Shown here piece after piece: positions 1 to 7,281 of a DNA stretch of 9,618 bases. The DNA comes from Anaerotignum sp. (GTDB lineage: Bacteria; Bacillota; Clostridia; Lachnospirales; Anaerotignaceae), in the NCBI GenBank assembly GCA_017442465.1, contig JAFRZQ010000105.1:1-9618 (forward strand), read 5' to 3'. Position 1 is the first letter of the stretch. Every line of letters begins with the position of its first letter. The position numbers and the translations under genes are program-made. The notes under the pieces were generated by a model, which worked only from the letters and a program-made list of their open reading frames with translations, had not been told where the DNA came from and did not search any database.

Positions 1-1494
1 CACCTGAATATTCGCAACGTCTTCCGCAAAATTCAGGAACGAAGGCGAAATTTTATTCAGATCCAATGGATAAGAGAAATTCCCCTTGGAACTTTCCTTA
101 GCTGATATCATGATCTCCTTCAGTGAACGAAGGGCACGAATGAAAAGATACATGCAGAACACATTGAACAGCACAAGGCCAACACCAAACAGCAGGGCCA
201 CCCTGAATTGCCCATACAATGATGCCAGAATCATTGCGCCCATAATAGCACAGTTTCCCAGCCCATAGCAAAGCATAACGATCACCATCCAGCCGCGGAA
301 GGTCTTTCCTGTAAACAGATCGCTCATTCGGCGGATGGAAACAGAAACCCATGTATTACGGAAAAAGCTTCTGTCCTTGACCTGTCGCGTTACAGAAAGG
401 ACATAGCTGAGCCCGATCCCTACCGCCGCCAGATACAGTACACCCATTATGGTTGCAAACACATAGTTCCAGAAAGCCACGTTCCCCTGCAGGATCATAT
501 CCATCAGGGCTGAAGATACCATAAAACTGATCCCTGCATACAGAAGAACCAGCAGAAAATGGATCTCGTTATAAATGCGGTCAACTGCCATGAAAGTGAC
601 CTTACCGCCCTTTTCCCTCTGTCCTGTTACACGCATCAGATGGATCAGACAAATAACGGCTCCCAAAAGAGATGCAAAAAATACACCAAACAGGATCGGC
701 AGACTATGTTTTGCATAGTTGAAATCCTGCCACATATCATAAAAAGCATCCCCCGGCACCATCGGATCACGGATGGCACCAACAAACTTATAATTGCTGT
801 TTTCCAGGATCGGATTCACATATGTATTAAAATGATAGGGATTATCCACCAGATGGTCACTGCTGAATCCCGCAGAAAGCACCAGCGTACGTTCTGCCTT
901 CTCGATTTCCGCCCTGGAAGCATTTCCGCCTACCACATTGCCCTTTTCATCCTCTACATAATATAAAAAGTTCTCCATCCCTTCCAGATAGCGCACACTG
1001 TTCTTATATTCATCCAGCTGTCTTTGGATATACATTTTATAGTAAGAAGGCAGGCGGGCCTCAACCAATGTCTGATATTCAGACAGGTTCTCCTGCAGAC
1101 TTTCCGGAATCGTTCCGTAAATGGCCAGCCCGTCATAGTTCTCATTGATCTCCGTATTGCCGGTAATAACACCGTCTATAATGCCATAATACCGTTTGAA
1201 ACCACTGATCAGTTCCTCTCTGTCTACGAATTCGCCTGCTTCTATCCGTTCTTCATTCTGATAATATATATCAGCCAGAACGACCTGGTCGATCGTTTTA
1301 TTATAGAAATCCTCAAACTCTCCGGTTTCATATACGTTATCCGCATTGATCACATCCAGGTTCCATTCCTTTGAAATATTCACCCATACTACACCGCAGA
1401 AAAAGATCGAAACAGCGCAGGCGAAAAAGAGAAACGTCCCAAAGACCTTCCACTTCGTCTGAAATGCTTTAGATTTTTTCGATTTTATAGCCAA
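1..1494 (-). CDS. Multi-pass sensor histidine kinase, N-terminal part (gene runs off the window)
   Basis: The frame is open from 1494 to the window edge (498 codons, no stop). It encodes a short basic N-terminus, TM1 at about residues 17-38, and a roughly 225-residue extracytoplasmic region. Five further hydrophobic segments follow at about 265-287, 312-334, 342-366, 401-425 and 430-453, then a HAMP-like linker (454-498). The DHp and ATPase domains must lie to the left of the window, so the kinase assignment rests on this architecture and on the response regulator just upstream. The start is a TTG at 1494: an in-frame TGA lies shortly before it, no ATG or GTG comes between, and an AAGGTGG ribosome binding site sits 9 nt upstream. 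The gene overlaps the regulator's end by 26 nt, implying coupled translation. The signal is unknown; a VanS-like role in cell-envelope sensing is possible but inferred only. An ABC permease-type membrane protein is the main alternative. Confidence 0.75.
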   Translation of the reverse strand, partial: MAIKSKKSKAFQTKWKVFGTFLFFACAVSIFFCGVVWVNISKEWNLDVINADNVYETGEFEDFYNKTIDQVVLADIYYQNEERIEAGEFVDREELISGFKRYYGIIDGVITGNTEINENYDGLAIYGTIPESLQENLSEYQTLVEARLPSYYKMYIQRQLDEYKNSVRYLEGMENFLYYVEDEKGNVVGGNASRAEIEKAERTLVLSAGFSSDHLVDNPYHFNTYVNPILENSNYKFVGAIRDPMVPGDAFYDMWQDFNYAKHSLPILFGVFFASLLGAVICLIHLMRVTGQREKGGKVTFMAVDRIYNEIHFLLVLLYAGISFMVSSALMDMILQGNVAFWNYVFATIMGVLYLAAVGIGLSYVLSVTRQVKDRSFFRNTWVSVSIRRMSDLFTGKTFRGWMVIVMLCYGLGNCAIMGAMILASLYGQFRVALLFGVGLVLFNVFCMYLFIRALRSLKEIMISAKESSKGNFSYPLDLNKISPSFLNFAEDVANIQV

Positions 1495-2164
1495 TGCCCC
1501 ACACCACCTTCAGATATCTGGGTTCTTTTGGATTGATCTCAATTTTTTCACGAATGCGTCTGATATGTACAGAAACCGTATTTTCCGGTGCAAAAGACTG
1601 CTCATTCCATACTTTTTCATAAATTTCATCGATGGAAAAGACCTTTCCCGCATTTTCCATCAGAAGCTGCAGAATGCCGTATTCCGTTGCTGTCAGGCGG
1701 ATCAGTTCTCCTTCCACCCTTACCTGTTTGGCATCTTTATCCAACTCAATGCCGCCAATGCGAATGATGTTATTCTTTTCTGCGATACTACCCAGAGCCG
1801 TATAGCGGCGCATATGGCTTTTCACGCGGGCCATCAGTTCCAAAGGATTGAAGGGCTTGGTGATATAATCATCCGCACCGAAATTCAACCCCAGGATCTT
1901 ATCTGTATCCTCAGACTTGGCAGACAGGATAATGATGGGAATATTCAGATTTTCTCTGATTTTCACTGTTGCCTGCAGCCCATCCATCCGAGGCATCATG
2001 ATATCCAGCAGGATCAGGTGGATCTCATTTTCTTCCAGTGCCTGCAGTGCCTCCAGCCCATTATAGGCCTTGATCACATGATAGCCCTCCTGTTTCAGAT
2101 AAATTTCAATGGCATCCACAATGCTCTTATCATCATCACAAACGAGAATATTAAATCGTTCCAT
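1469..2164 (-). CDS. OmpR/PhoB-family response regulator, VanR-like
   Basis: A two-component transcription factor of 231 residues, normal length for the OmpR family. The receiver domain (about 4-118) has the acidic pocket D10-D11-D12, phospho-acceptor D54 in LLDIMMP, S81 in the switch position and K103 in the TKPF motif. A winged-helix DNA-binding domain fills about 130-229, ending with the family's typical VWGIGYKI strand. The start is ATG at 2164, preceded by GGGGAGGG with a 6-7 nt gap. It is first in a two-gene unit with the overlapping sensor kinase, which presumably phosphorylates D54. Its sequence most resembles the VanR-like regulators common in Clostridia. Its target genes are not visible; they may be to the left of the window or include its own promoter. 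Confidence 0.93.
   Translation of the reverse strand: MERFNILVCDDDKSIVDAIEIYLKQEGYHVIKAYNGLEALQALEENEIHLILLDIMMPRMDGLQATVKIRENLNIPIIILSAKSEDTDKILGLNFGADDYITKPFNPLELMARVKSHMRRYTALGSIAEKNNIIRIGGIELDKDAKQVRVEGELIRLTATEYGILQLLMENAGKVFSIDEIYEKVWNEQSFAPENTVSVHIRRIREKIEINPKEPRYLKVVWGIGYKIEKI
1504..1510 (-). promoter_or_regulatory. Ribosome binding site setting the TTG start of the sensor kinase
   Basis: The minus strand reads AAGGTGG here, one mismatch from AAGGAGG, ending 9 nt before the TTG at 1494. It lies inside the last codons of the response regulator gene. It supports the TTG, which is the only usual start codon between the preceding in-frame TGA and the first membrane segment. Confidence 0.6.
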
Positions 2165-2170
2165 GTTTTT

Positions 2171-2178
2171 CCCTCCCC
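2171..2178 (-). promoter_or_regulatory. Ribosome binding site of the response regulator
   Basis: The minus strand reads GGGGAGGG, a strong match to the anti-16S sequence, just upstream of the ATG at 2164. It confirms that start. Confidence 0.75.
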
Positions 2179-2195
2179 AAAAGAATATTCTATTT

Positions 2196-2204
2196 ATTAT
2201 ACCA
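2196..2204 (-). promoter_or_regulatory. Extended -10 promoter element for the response regulator/kinase pair
   Basis: On the minus strand the sequence is TGGTATAAT: a perfect TATAAT with the TGn extension. No good -35 is visible at 16-18 nt (the hexamers there match TTGACA poorly), which fits an extended -10 promoter or one needing an activator. Transcription should start near 2188, giving a leader of about 24 nt that includes the ribosome binding site. Confidence 0.6.
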
Positions 2205-2368
2205 TATTTCCTGTTTCTTTCATAAAATACGACAGACTTCCATACTTTTCATTTATTATCATACCATATCCAGGCTGCAAATAGTGAATTCTAATCCTTA
2301 CAATTTTCTTAACGTTTTTATTTATAAAAAAGTTCCACAAAAGTTTTTGAAAAAATACAAAAAAGAAG

Positions 2369-2397
2369 TTGACATTTTTTTAATTATGCTATATACT
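2369..2397 (+). promoter_or_regulatory. Promoter of tRNA-Lys
   Basis: A perfect -35 TTGACA (2369-2374), a 17-nt spacer and -10 TATACT (2392-2397) lie immediately upstream of the tRNA. Transcription is expected around 2404, about six bases before the mature 5' end. The A-rich run at 2349-2368 upstream of the -35 resembles an UP element, as is common for stable RNA genes. Confidence 0.85.
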
Positions 2398-2409
2398 AAT
2401 CTTCGTTGC

Positions 2410-2482
2410 GGGTCACTAGCTCAGTCGGTAGAGCACTGGACTTTTAATCCAGGTGTCCCGGGTTCGAGTCCCGGGTGACTCA
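2410..2482 (+). tRNA. trnK: tRNA-Lys, anticodon TTT
   Basis: A full cloverleaf can be drawn by eye. The acceptor stem is GGGTCAC with GTGACTC (one G-T pair). The D arm contains AGCTCAGTCGGTAGAGC. The anticodon stem CTGGA/TCCAG encloses loop CTTTTAA with anticodon TTT, and the T arm is CCGGG-TTCGAGT-CCCGG. The discriminator base is A at 2482. The 3' CCA is not encoded (the next bases are CTT), so it must be added by tRNA nucleotidyltransferase. The gene is single, with its own promoter and terminator. Confidence 0.97.
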
Positions 2483-2486
2483 CTTT

Positions 2487-2520
2487 AAGACCAAGGTTCA
2501 TACCTTGGTCTTTCTTATTT
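2487..2520 (+). terminator. Rho-independent terminator after tRNA-Lys
   Basis: A perfect 10-bp stem, AAGACCAAGG (2487-2496) with CCTTGGTCTT (2503-2512), closes a 6-nt loop and is followed by the T-rich TCTTATTT. It begins five bases after the tRNA 3' end. The T-tract is interrupted, so some readthrough into the MATE gene is possible. Confidence 0.8.
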
Positions 2521-2543
2521 CTATAGAAAGCAGGTGCTTTTTT

Positions 2544-3893
2544 ATGGCAAAAGATATGACCACAGGCTCTCCCGCCAAGCAGATCCTATTATTTTCCATC
2601 CCTCTGCTGATCGGGAACCTGTTTCAGCAATTTTATAATATGGCAGACGCCTTTATTGTAGGCCGTACTCTGGGTTCCGATGCCCTTGCAGCCGTGGGCT
2701 GCACCAACGGCATCAACTTTCTTATCCTCGGCCTTGCCACAGGCTCCACAGCCGGCATGGCTATCGAAACGGCTCAGCGCTTCGGTGCACAGGATTACGA
2801 AGGGGTAAAACGCAGCTTTGCCGTTTCCACTCTCATCAGTATTCTCCTGACTATTATCCTGACAGTACTTGGTATCCTCGCCACAAAGCCTTTACTAAGA
2901 CTGCTGCATACACCAGCAGATATTTTTGATGATGCCTACCGTTATTTCATCGTTATCATGGCAGGCACCGTTTCCTGTCTGCTGTTCAATCTGATGAGCA
3001 ATATCATGCGTGCTGTAGGCGACAGTATCAGTCCGCTGATCTTCCTTATCATTGCCTGTGTGCTGAACATCATTCTGGACTATGCTTTTATCCTTGGCCT
3101 TGGCATGGGCACAGAAGGTGCCGGTATCGCCACAGTCCTGGCACAGTTTCTGTCCGGGCTGCTTTGCGTATTCTATGTAAAACGGAAGGTACCTGTCCTG
3201 CAGATCAACAGAACACATTTCCGCTGTACCGCAGCTGAATGGCGCCGTCATCTGCATCTGGGCCTGCCTATGGGCTTTCAGTCCTCTATCATTGCCATTG
3301 GTATCGTTGTTGTACAGTTTGCCCTCAACACCCTTGGCACAACAGAAATCGCCGCCTATACCGCTGCCATGAAACTGGATAATTTTGGTGTTCTGCCTCT
3401 GATGAGCTTCGGTATCGCCATGGCTACCTATGTTGGCCAGAACCACGGTGCAAACAAACTCCACCGCATCCGTCAGGGCATTTTCCAGTGCAGTATCATC
3501 TCTGTGACTTTCGCCCTTGTGATCGGCGCTATCGATATCCTTTGGGGAGATGTTCTTTCCGCTATTTTCCTGTCCGGAGATACCGCAGCTATCAAGCTGT
3601 CCCATGAATGTCTCATCATCAATGGCGCGTGTTACTCTCTTCTGGCACTGCTGTTCATATTCCGCTATTCCCTGCAGGGGCTTGGACACAGTTTCGTGCC
3701 AACCGTTGCAGGCATAGCCGAACTGATCATGCGAAGTGTCTGTGCCATCGCCCTTACCTCTGTCATCGGCTATACAGGCACCTGCATCGCCAATCCCCTG
3801 GCATGGATCGGCTCTCTGATCCCTTTGAGCCTTGCCCTCATCCCCATTCTCAGACGCATGCCAAAGCACGCTTTGGATGAAGAAACCCCATAA
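2544..3893 (+). CDS. MATE-family multidrug/cation efflux transporter
   Basis: A 449-residue polytopic membrane protein, typical in length for the MATE family (NorM/MepA/DinF type). These are Na+- or H+-driven exporters of cationic drugs, dyes or metabolites. The N-terminus (SPAKQILLFSIPLLIGN, 9-25) followed by NMADAFIVG (32-40) is the characteristic TM1-TM2 region. RAVGDSISP (156-164) and NIILD (175-179) mark the end of the first half. The second half repeats the pattern with ATYVGQNHGA (294-303) and RYSLQGLGHS (374-383). About twelve hydrophobic segments are visible, and the tail is short and charged. The start is ATG at 2544, because extending upstream would run into the tRNA; an AGGTG site lies about 7 nt before it. 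Substrate cannot be told from sequence. No convincing separate promoter is visible after the tRNA terminator. Confidence 0.93.
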   Translation: MAKDMTTGSPAKQILLFSIPLLIGNLFQQFYNMADAFIVGRTLGSDALAAVGCTNGINFLILGLATGSTAGMAIETAQRFGAQDYEGVKRSFAVSTLISILLTIILTVLGILATKPLLRLLHTPADIFDDAYRYFIVIMAGTVSCLLFNLMSNIMRAVGDSISPLIFLIIACVLNIILDYAFILGLGMGTEGAGIATVLAQFLSGLLCVFYVKRKVPVLQINRTHFRCTAAEWRRHLHLGLPMGFQSSIIAIGIVVVQFALNTLGTTEIAAYTAAMKLDNFGVLPLMSFGIAMATYVGQNHGANKLHRIRQGIFQCSIISVTFALVIGAIDILWGDVLSAIFLSGDTAAIKLSHECLIINGACYSLLALLFIFRYSLQGLGHSFVPTVAGIAELIMRSVCAIALTSVIGYTGTCIANPLAWIGSLIPLSLALIPILRRMPKHALDEETP

Positions 3894-3897
3894 AAAT

Positions 3898-3931
3898 ATC
3901 CCGCATCTTCTGATGCGGGATTTCCTTTTTA
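3898..3931. terminator. Bidirectional terminator between MATE and hydrogenase genes
   Basis: A perfect 10-bp stem, ATCCCGCATC (3898-3907) with GATGCGGGAT (3912-3921), has a TTCT tetraloop. On the plus strand it is followed by TTCCTTTTTATT. On the minus strand it is followed by ATTTTTATG. It sits between the convergent stop codons at 3893 and 3929-3931, so it can end both transcripts. Confidence 0.9.
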
Positions 3932-5416
3932 TTTCTGTTTCAGCAGTTCAGGATATTCTCTTTCCATATTGACTTCTTTCATATCATAACCACGAATTCC
4001 CTCTGCAGGATCATCTGTCAGGGCTTCTCTGCCGAACTGATCGATCCGCAGGATTCCTCTTGCATCGTGGAAAACAGATGAAGCACCGTTGGTGCAGCCA
4101 TGCCTGCAGACCATACCTTCGATAAAGTTTTCCGGCAAACGGCCAAAGGATGCCAGTTTCATGACTTTGATACATTCATCGATACCATCACATCGGATCG
4201 GATTGATCTCTGTATCCAAACCTTCCAGTTTTGCTACCCGGCGTACACTTTCTGCCACACCACCGGTTCTGGCAAAGATACGGCCATAGGAAGAAGGATC
4301 TCCTGCGTTCAATTCCGGCAGATTTGCCAGGTCCAGATCCTTTCCGTCAAACATGGCCCGCAGTTCTTCAAATGTAAGTACATAATCGATCACACCCTGC
4401 AGATCAGGCTGTTTGATCTCTACCTTCTTTGCTGTACAGGAGCCAATGAAAACGACTCTTGCCCTGGGATCTTTCGCCCGGATGGCTCTGCCAATGGCGA
4501 TCATAGGAGAAACGGTTGTGGAAACATGATCCATCAATTCTGGATAATTCTTGCTCACATAATCCACAAAGGCAGGACAGCAGGATGTGGTCATCCATTT
4601 CTTTTCTGCAATGGTTTCTGCAAATTCCTTTGTTTCCGCAATGGCAACCATATCTCCGCCAATAGCAGCTTCCACCACATCATAGAATCCCAGTTCCTTG
4701 ATACCGGCAAACACCTGCCCCACCTTTACCCCATCAAACTGGCTGGCTACTGCAGGCGACACAACTGCATACACATGATATGTCGTATTATTGAAAGAAT
4801 TTCGCAGAAGATTCAGTACATTCATTACAAAAGACTTATCTACAATAGCACCAAAAGGACACTGGTGTACACAGGCACCACAGGAAATGCATTTATCATG
4901 GTCGATCACTGCTTTTCTGTTTTCATCCATTTTTACTGCCCCAACCGCGCAGGAACGCATACAAGGACGCATGACTTCGCTGATGGCACCAAAGGGGCAC
5001 ACTGCTTTACAGCGGCCGCACTCAATACAAAGTTCCTGATTGATATATGCTCTGTGATTGACGATAGAGATTGCACCTCTCGGGCATACTTCCTGACATT
5101 TATGGCCCAGACAGCCACGGCAGGAATCGCTGACTACAAAACGATCCAAAGGGCACTCATCGCAGGCAGAATCCAGCACATTGATGATGCGGTCATCTTT
5201 TGTCGGTTCCAATACCAGATGTACACGGTCTTCGATGATATGACGTTCTTTATAAATACAGCAGCGAAACATCGCCTTGGGGCCAGGAATGATCGCCTCA
5301 GCGATATCCCTTTTCAGGAAAGGATCATTTACCAGCGTACCGCTGAAAAATCGATTTGCCACTTCTTTATTTACCAGGTACTTGATATACTGTACATTAC
5401 TTTCGAAATTTTTCAT
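3929..5416 (-). CDS. Monomeric [FeFe] hydrogenase, group B type
   Basis: A cytoplasmic iron hydrogenase of 495 residues that interconverts H+ and H2, probably with ferredoxin as electron partner. The N-terminal half holds cysteine clusters C99/C102/C107/C111-P, C130/C133/C136/C140-P and C176/C179/C182/C186-P, consistent with three [4Fe-4S] clusters, plus extra pairs C85/C88 and C152/C156. The H-cluster domain follows. Motif L1 is TSCCPAF (C279, C280), L2 is GSCTAKK (C327), and L3 is EGMVCRHGC (C437, C441). All four H-cluster cysteine positions and the cysteine before the first (proton transfer in group A enzymes) are present. TSCCPAF and the divergent L2/L3 fit group B (B1/B3-like) rather than classic group A enzymes. 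The start is ATG at 5416, with a G-rich GGGGGTGGG upstream; an alternative ATG at 5446 would add ten residues and is less likely. Maturases HydE/F/G are not in the window. Confidence 0.92.
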   Translation of the reverse strand: MKNFESNVQYIKYLVNKEVANRFFSGTLVNDPFLKRDIAEAIIPGPKAMFRCCIYKERHIIEDRVHLVLEPTKDDRIINVLDSACDECPLDRFVVSDSCRGCLGHKCQEVCPRGAISIVNHRAYINQELCIECGRCKAVCPFGAISEVMRPCMRSCAVGAVKMDENRKAVIDHDKCISCGACVHQCPFGAIVDKSFVMNVLNLLRNSFNNTTYHVYAVVSPAVASQFDGVKVGQVFAGIKELGFYDVVEAAIGGDMVAIAETKEFAETIAEKKWMTTSCCPAFVDYVSKNYPELMDHVSTTVSPMIAIGRAIRAKDPRARVVFIGSCTAKKVEIKQPDLQGVIDYVLTFEELRAMFDGKDLDLANLPELNAGDPSSYGRIFARTGGVAESVRRVAKLEGLDTEINPIRCDGIDECIKVMKLASFGRLPENFIEGMVCRHGCTNGASSVFHDARGILRIDQFGREALTDDPAEGIRGYDMKEVNMEREYPELLKQK

Positions 5417-5453
5417 TATCTTCCCACCCCCACAATCAGAAAACAATTATGAT

Positions 5454-5507
5454 AAAAAACAAAGGCGCACGCCCAAAAAATTGCTATACAGTTCTGGTGC
5501 GTACGCC
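5454..5507 (-). terminator. Stem-loop and T-tract closing the pst-pho operon
   Basis: On the minus strand, GGCGTACGCACC (5496-5507) pairs with GGGCGTGCGCC (5464-5474): eleven pairs with one G-U and one bulged A, around a 21-nt loop. TTTGTTTTTT follows (5454-5463). It lies between the phoR stop (5581) and the hydrogenase start (5416), so it most simply ends the phosphate operon transcript. Its closeness to the hydrogenase start also allows a leader/attenuator role. Confidence 0.7.
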
Positions 5508-5580
5508 ATACATTCTCTTCTTTCTTTTACTTTTCACAGGATTTTACAATTTCTCCCTTTTCTGCCATTCTAGCACAGAA

Positions 5581-7281
5581 TCATTTCGCATGCAAGTTAA
5601 TTTCCTGTATTCCCTTTTCTTTTTCCAGCGGGATGGAGATACGTATCGTCGTTCCTTCTCCAAGGACACTTTCCAAAGACACTTTGCCTTCATGCAAGGC
5701 CGCCCCATGCTTCACGATAGAAAGTCCCAGGCCTGTCCCTCCATTTTCCGCAGATCGGCTGGCATCCACCCGATAAAAACGTTCAAAAATACGTTCCTGC
5801 TCCTCTTTGGCAATACCGATCCCCGTATCTGCCACCTCCAGAACCGCATTTCTGTTTTCTTCCCGCAATGTCATCTGTACTTCCCCCTGAGGGTGGTTAT
5901 AGCGGATCGCATTATCACAAAGATTATAGATCATTTCCATCAGCACAGGCTTCACGCCAAACACCTGCAGCGGTGCAGCATTTGCCATCAGACGCACATT
6001 TTTCTTATCCGCCGTTGGCTGCAAACGTTCCTTCACTTCCAGCACGAGAGCATCCAGTTCCACCCATTCCTTTTCCAGAAAACTATCCTTTTCATCCAGC
6101 TTGGAAAGCTTGATGATATCCTGGATCAGAGCAATGAGCCGCTGGGCTTCATCGTATATTTTTCCTGCAAAATTGCCCATATCCTCCGGACGAACCATGC
6201 CGCTTTTCATGATTTCCGCGAAGCCGGAAATGGAAGTCAGAGGCGTTTTCAATTCATGAGAAACATTGGCGGTAAATTCTCTGCGCAGTTTTTCTCTGCC
6301 TTCTTTTTCCGTCGCATCAAACAAAACGAGGATGACCCCTGCGTTTTCTCCGTCACGGAAAACGGGATTGGCAAATAGTTCGCATACCCTTCCGCCGATT
6401 TTCAGTTTTTCTTCCCGATGTTCCCCCTTCAGTGCTGCTTCCACCCCCCGGCGGAAGGTTTCACTGCGGTTCAGCTGAAACACATTCTGCCCTTCCTTCA
6501 CTTTGGAAATCCCCAGAAGTCGAAGTATCCCTTCATTATAAGAAAGGACATCTCCTTCTGCATCCAATACCAACAGCCCTTCCTGCATATTGGCTGTAAT
6601 GGTATCAAATTCTTCTTTTCGGCGTTTCAGTTCCGCCATCTGCTGGTGAATCTCTCGATTCTGGACGGAAATTTTACGCAGAAGCGGTGTCAGTTCATCA
6701 TAAATCACTGCCTTTTCCGGATGCTCCAGATCGATCTGGTTGATGGGATTCGTGATATTTTTCGCCGTCTGAAAAGCGATCAGCGCAGAAAACCCGCCCA
6801 CCAGAAGCAGCATGACGATCAGGGGATAGACCGCCTGCAGAAACAACGCAAGGATGCCCTTGGATTCCAAAGAAAGACGCACAACACTGCCATCCTGCAG
6901 TCTGAGAGCATAATACCATGTTTTTTCCGAAAGGGTATCCGAATGGCGTTCTTCCTCGCCGCTGCCCGTACGGAAAGCCTCCTGCACTTCCTTACGGTCG
7001 GCATGGTTTTCCATTTCATCCTTCTCCGCCACAGAATCATACAGAACAGCACCATCAGGTGCGATCCAAGTCATACGGGTGTCATCCAGAGGGCCTACCT
7101 GTTCCAGATATTCCATGCCCTGCATTTCAATGCCAGAGGCAACATAAGCCGCCTCTCTGCGCAGTTCGTTTCTCTTTTCCTCGGAGGAAAAATTATACAT
7201 GACCCCCATGATGAGGGTAGAAACACAGAGCATTACCGCAAAGGCTACCGTAAAAATAGAACGAAAGATACGATTCGTCAT
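5581..7281 (-). CDS. phoR: Phosphate-regulon sensor histidine kinase PhoR
   Basis: A membrane sensor kinase of 566 residues that controls PhoP phosphorylation in response to phosphate supply. TM1 is at about 7-29, an extracytoplasmic domain spans 30-142, and TM2 is at about 147-170. A short linker replaces a clear HAMP domain, then comes a PAS domain (about 222-325). The DHp helix carries the H-box FTANVSHELKTPL with phospho-acceptor H342. The ATPase domain shows the N-box NLCDNAIRYN (453-462), G1 DTGIGI (485-490), F-box RIFERFYR (497-504) and G2 GGTGLGL (514-520). All catalytic motifs are intact. The ATG at 7281 forms an ATGA 4-nt overlap with the phoP stop and has AGGTGGG upstream, so translation is coupled. 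PhoR is favoured over other PAS-containing kinases because of the pstB-phoU-phoP context. Confidence 0.93.
   Translation of the reverse strand: MTNRIFRSIFTVAFAVMLCVSTLIMGVMYNFSSEEKRNELRREAAYVASGIEMQGMEYLEQVGPLDDTRMTWIAPDGAVLYDSVAEKDEMENHADRKEVQEAFRTGSGEEERHSDTLSEKTWYYALRLQDGSVVRLSLESKGILALFLQAVYPLIVMLLLVGGFSALIAFQTAKNITNPINQIDLEHPEKAVIYDELTPLLRKISVQNREIHQQMAELKRRKEEFDTITANMQEGLLVLDAEGDVLSYNEGILRLLGISKVKEGQNVFQLNRSETFRRGVEAALKGEHREEKLKIGGRVCELFANPVFRDGENAGVILVLFDATEKEGREKLRREFTANVSHELKTPLTSISGFAEIMKSGMVRPEDMGNFAGKIYDEAQRLIALIQDIIKLSKLDEKDSFLEKEWVELDALVLEVKERLQPTADKKNVRLMANAAPLQVFGVKPVLMEMIYNLCDNAIRYNHPQGEVQMTLREENRNAVLEVADTGIGIAKEEQERIFERFYRVDASRSAENGGTGLGLSIVKHGAALHEGKVSLESVLGEGTTIRISIPLEKEKGIQEINLHAK

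Noticed and set aside
2284..2478. Open frame of 64 codons running through the tRNA gene
   Set aside because: It ends within the tRNA-Lys sequence and its C-terminal part is simply the translated tRNA. It has no ribosome binding site, and the region is explained by the tRNA promoter and tRNA.
2410..2482. tRNA-Lys as an attachment site for an integrated element
   Set aside because: No integrase, no repeated tRNA 3' end and no foreign-looking genes follow. The next gene is an ordinary MATE transporter.
2475..2543. Upstream extension of the MATE reading frame by 23 codons
   Set aside because: The extension starts inside the tRNA acceptor end and crosses the terminator. The ATG at 2544 has its own binding site and gives the usual MATE N-terminus.
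2895..3869. Long minus-strand frame of 324 codons opposite the MATE gene
   Set aside because: Its protein is rich in H, D, Q and C with no recognisable domain. It is the shadow of a well-supported membrane protein gene on the other strand.
4100..5452. Long plus-strand frame of 450 codons opposite the hydrogenase
   Set aside because: It is composed of cysteine/histidine-rich low-meaning sequence, a complement of the hydrogenase codons, and has no credible domain or ribosome binding site.
5533..5549. Possible PhoP box, TTCACA-N5-TTACAA, upstream of the hydrogenase
   Set aside because: Only two repeats are present, the second a poor match to TTAACA, and the position relative to any promoter is unclear. 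In AT-rich DNA this is expected by chance.
5449..6378. Plus-strand frame of 309 codons starting in the phoR-hydrogenase gap
   Set aside because: Most of it lies opposite phoR and the translated product shows no domain. The part in the gap covers the stem-loop, which explains that sequence better.
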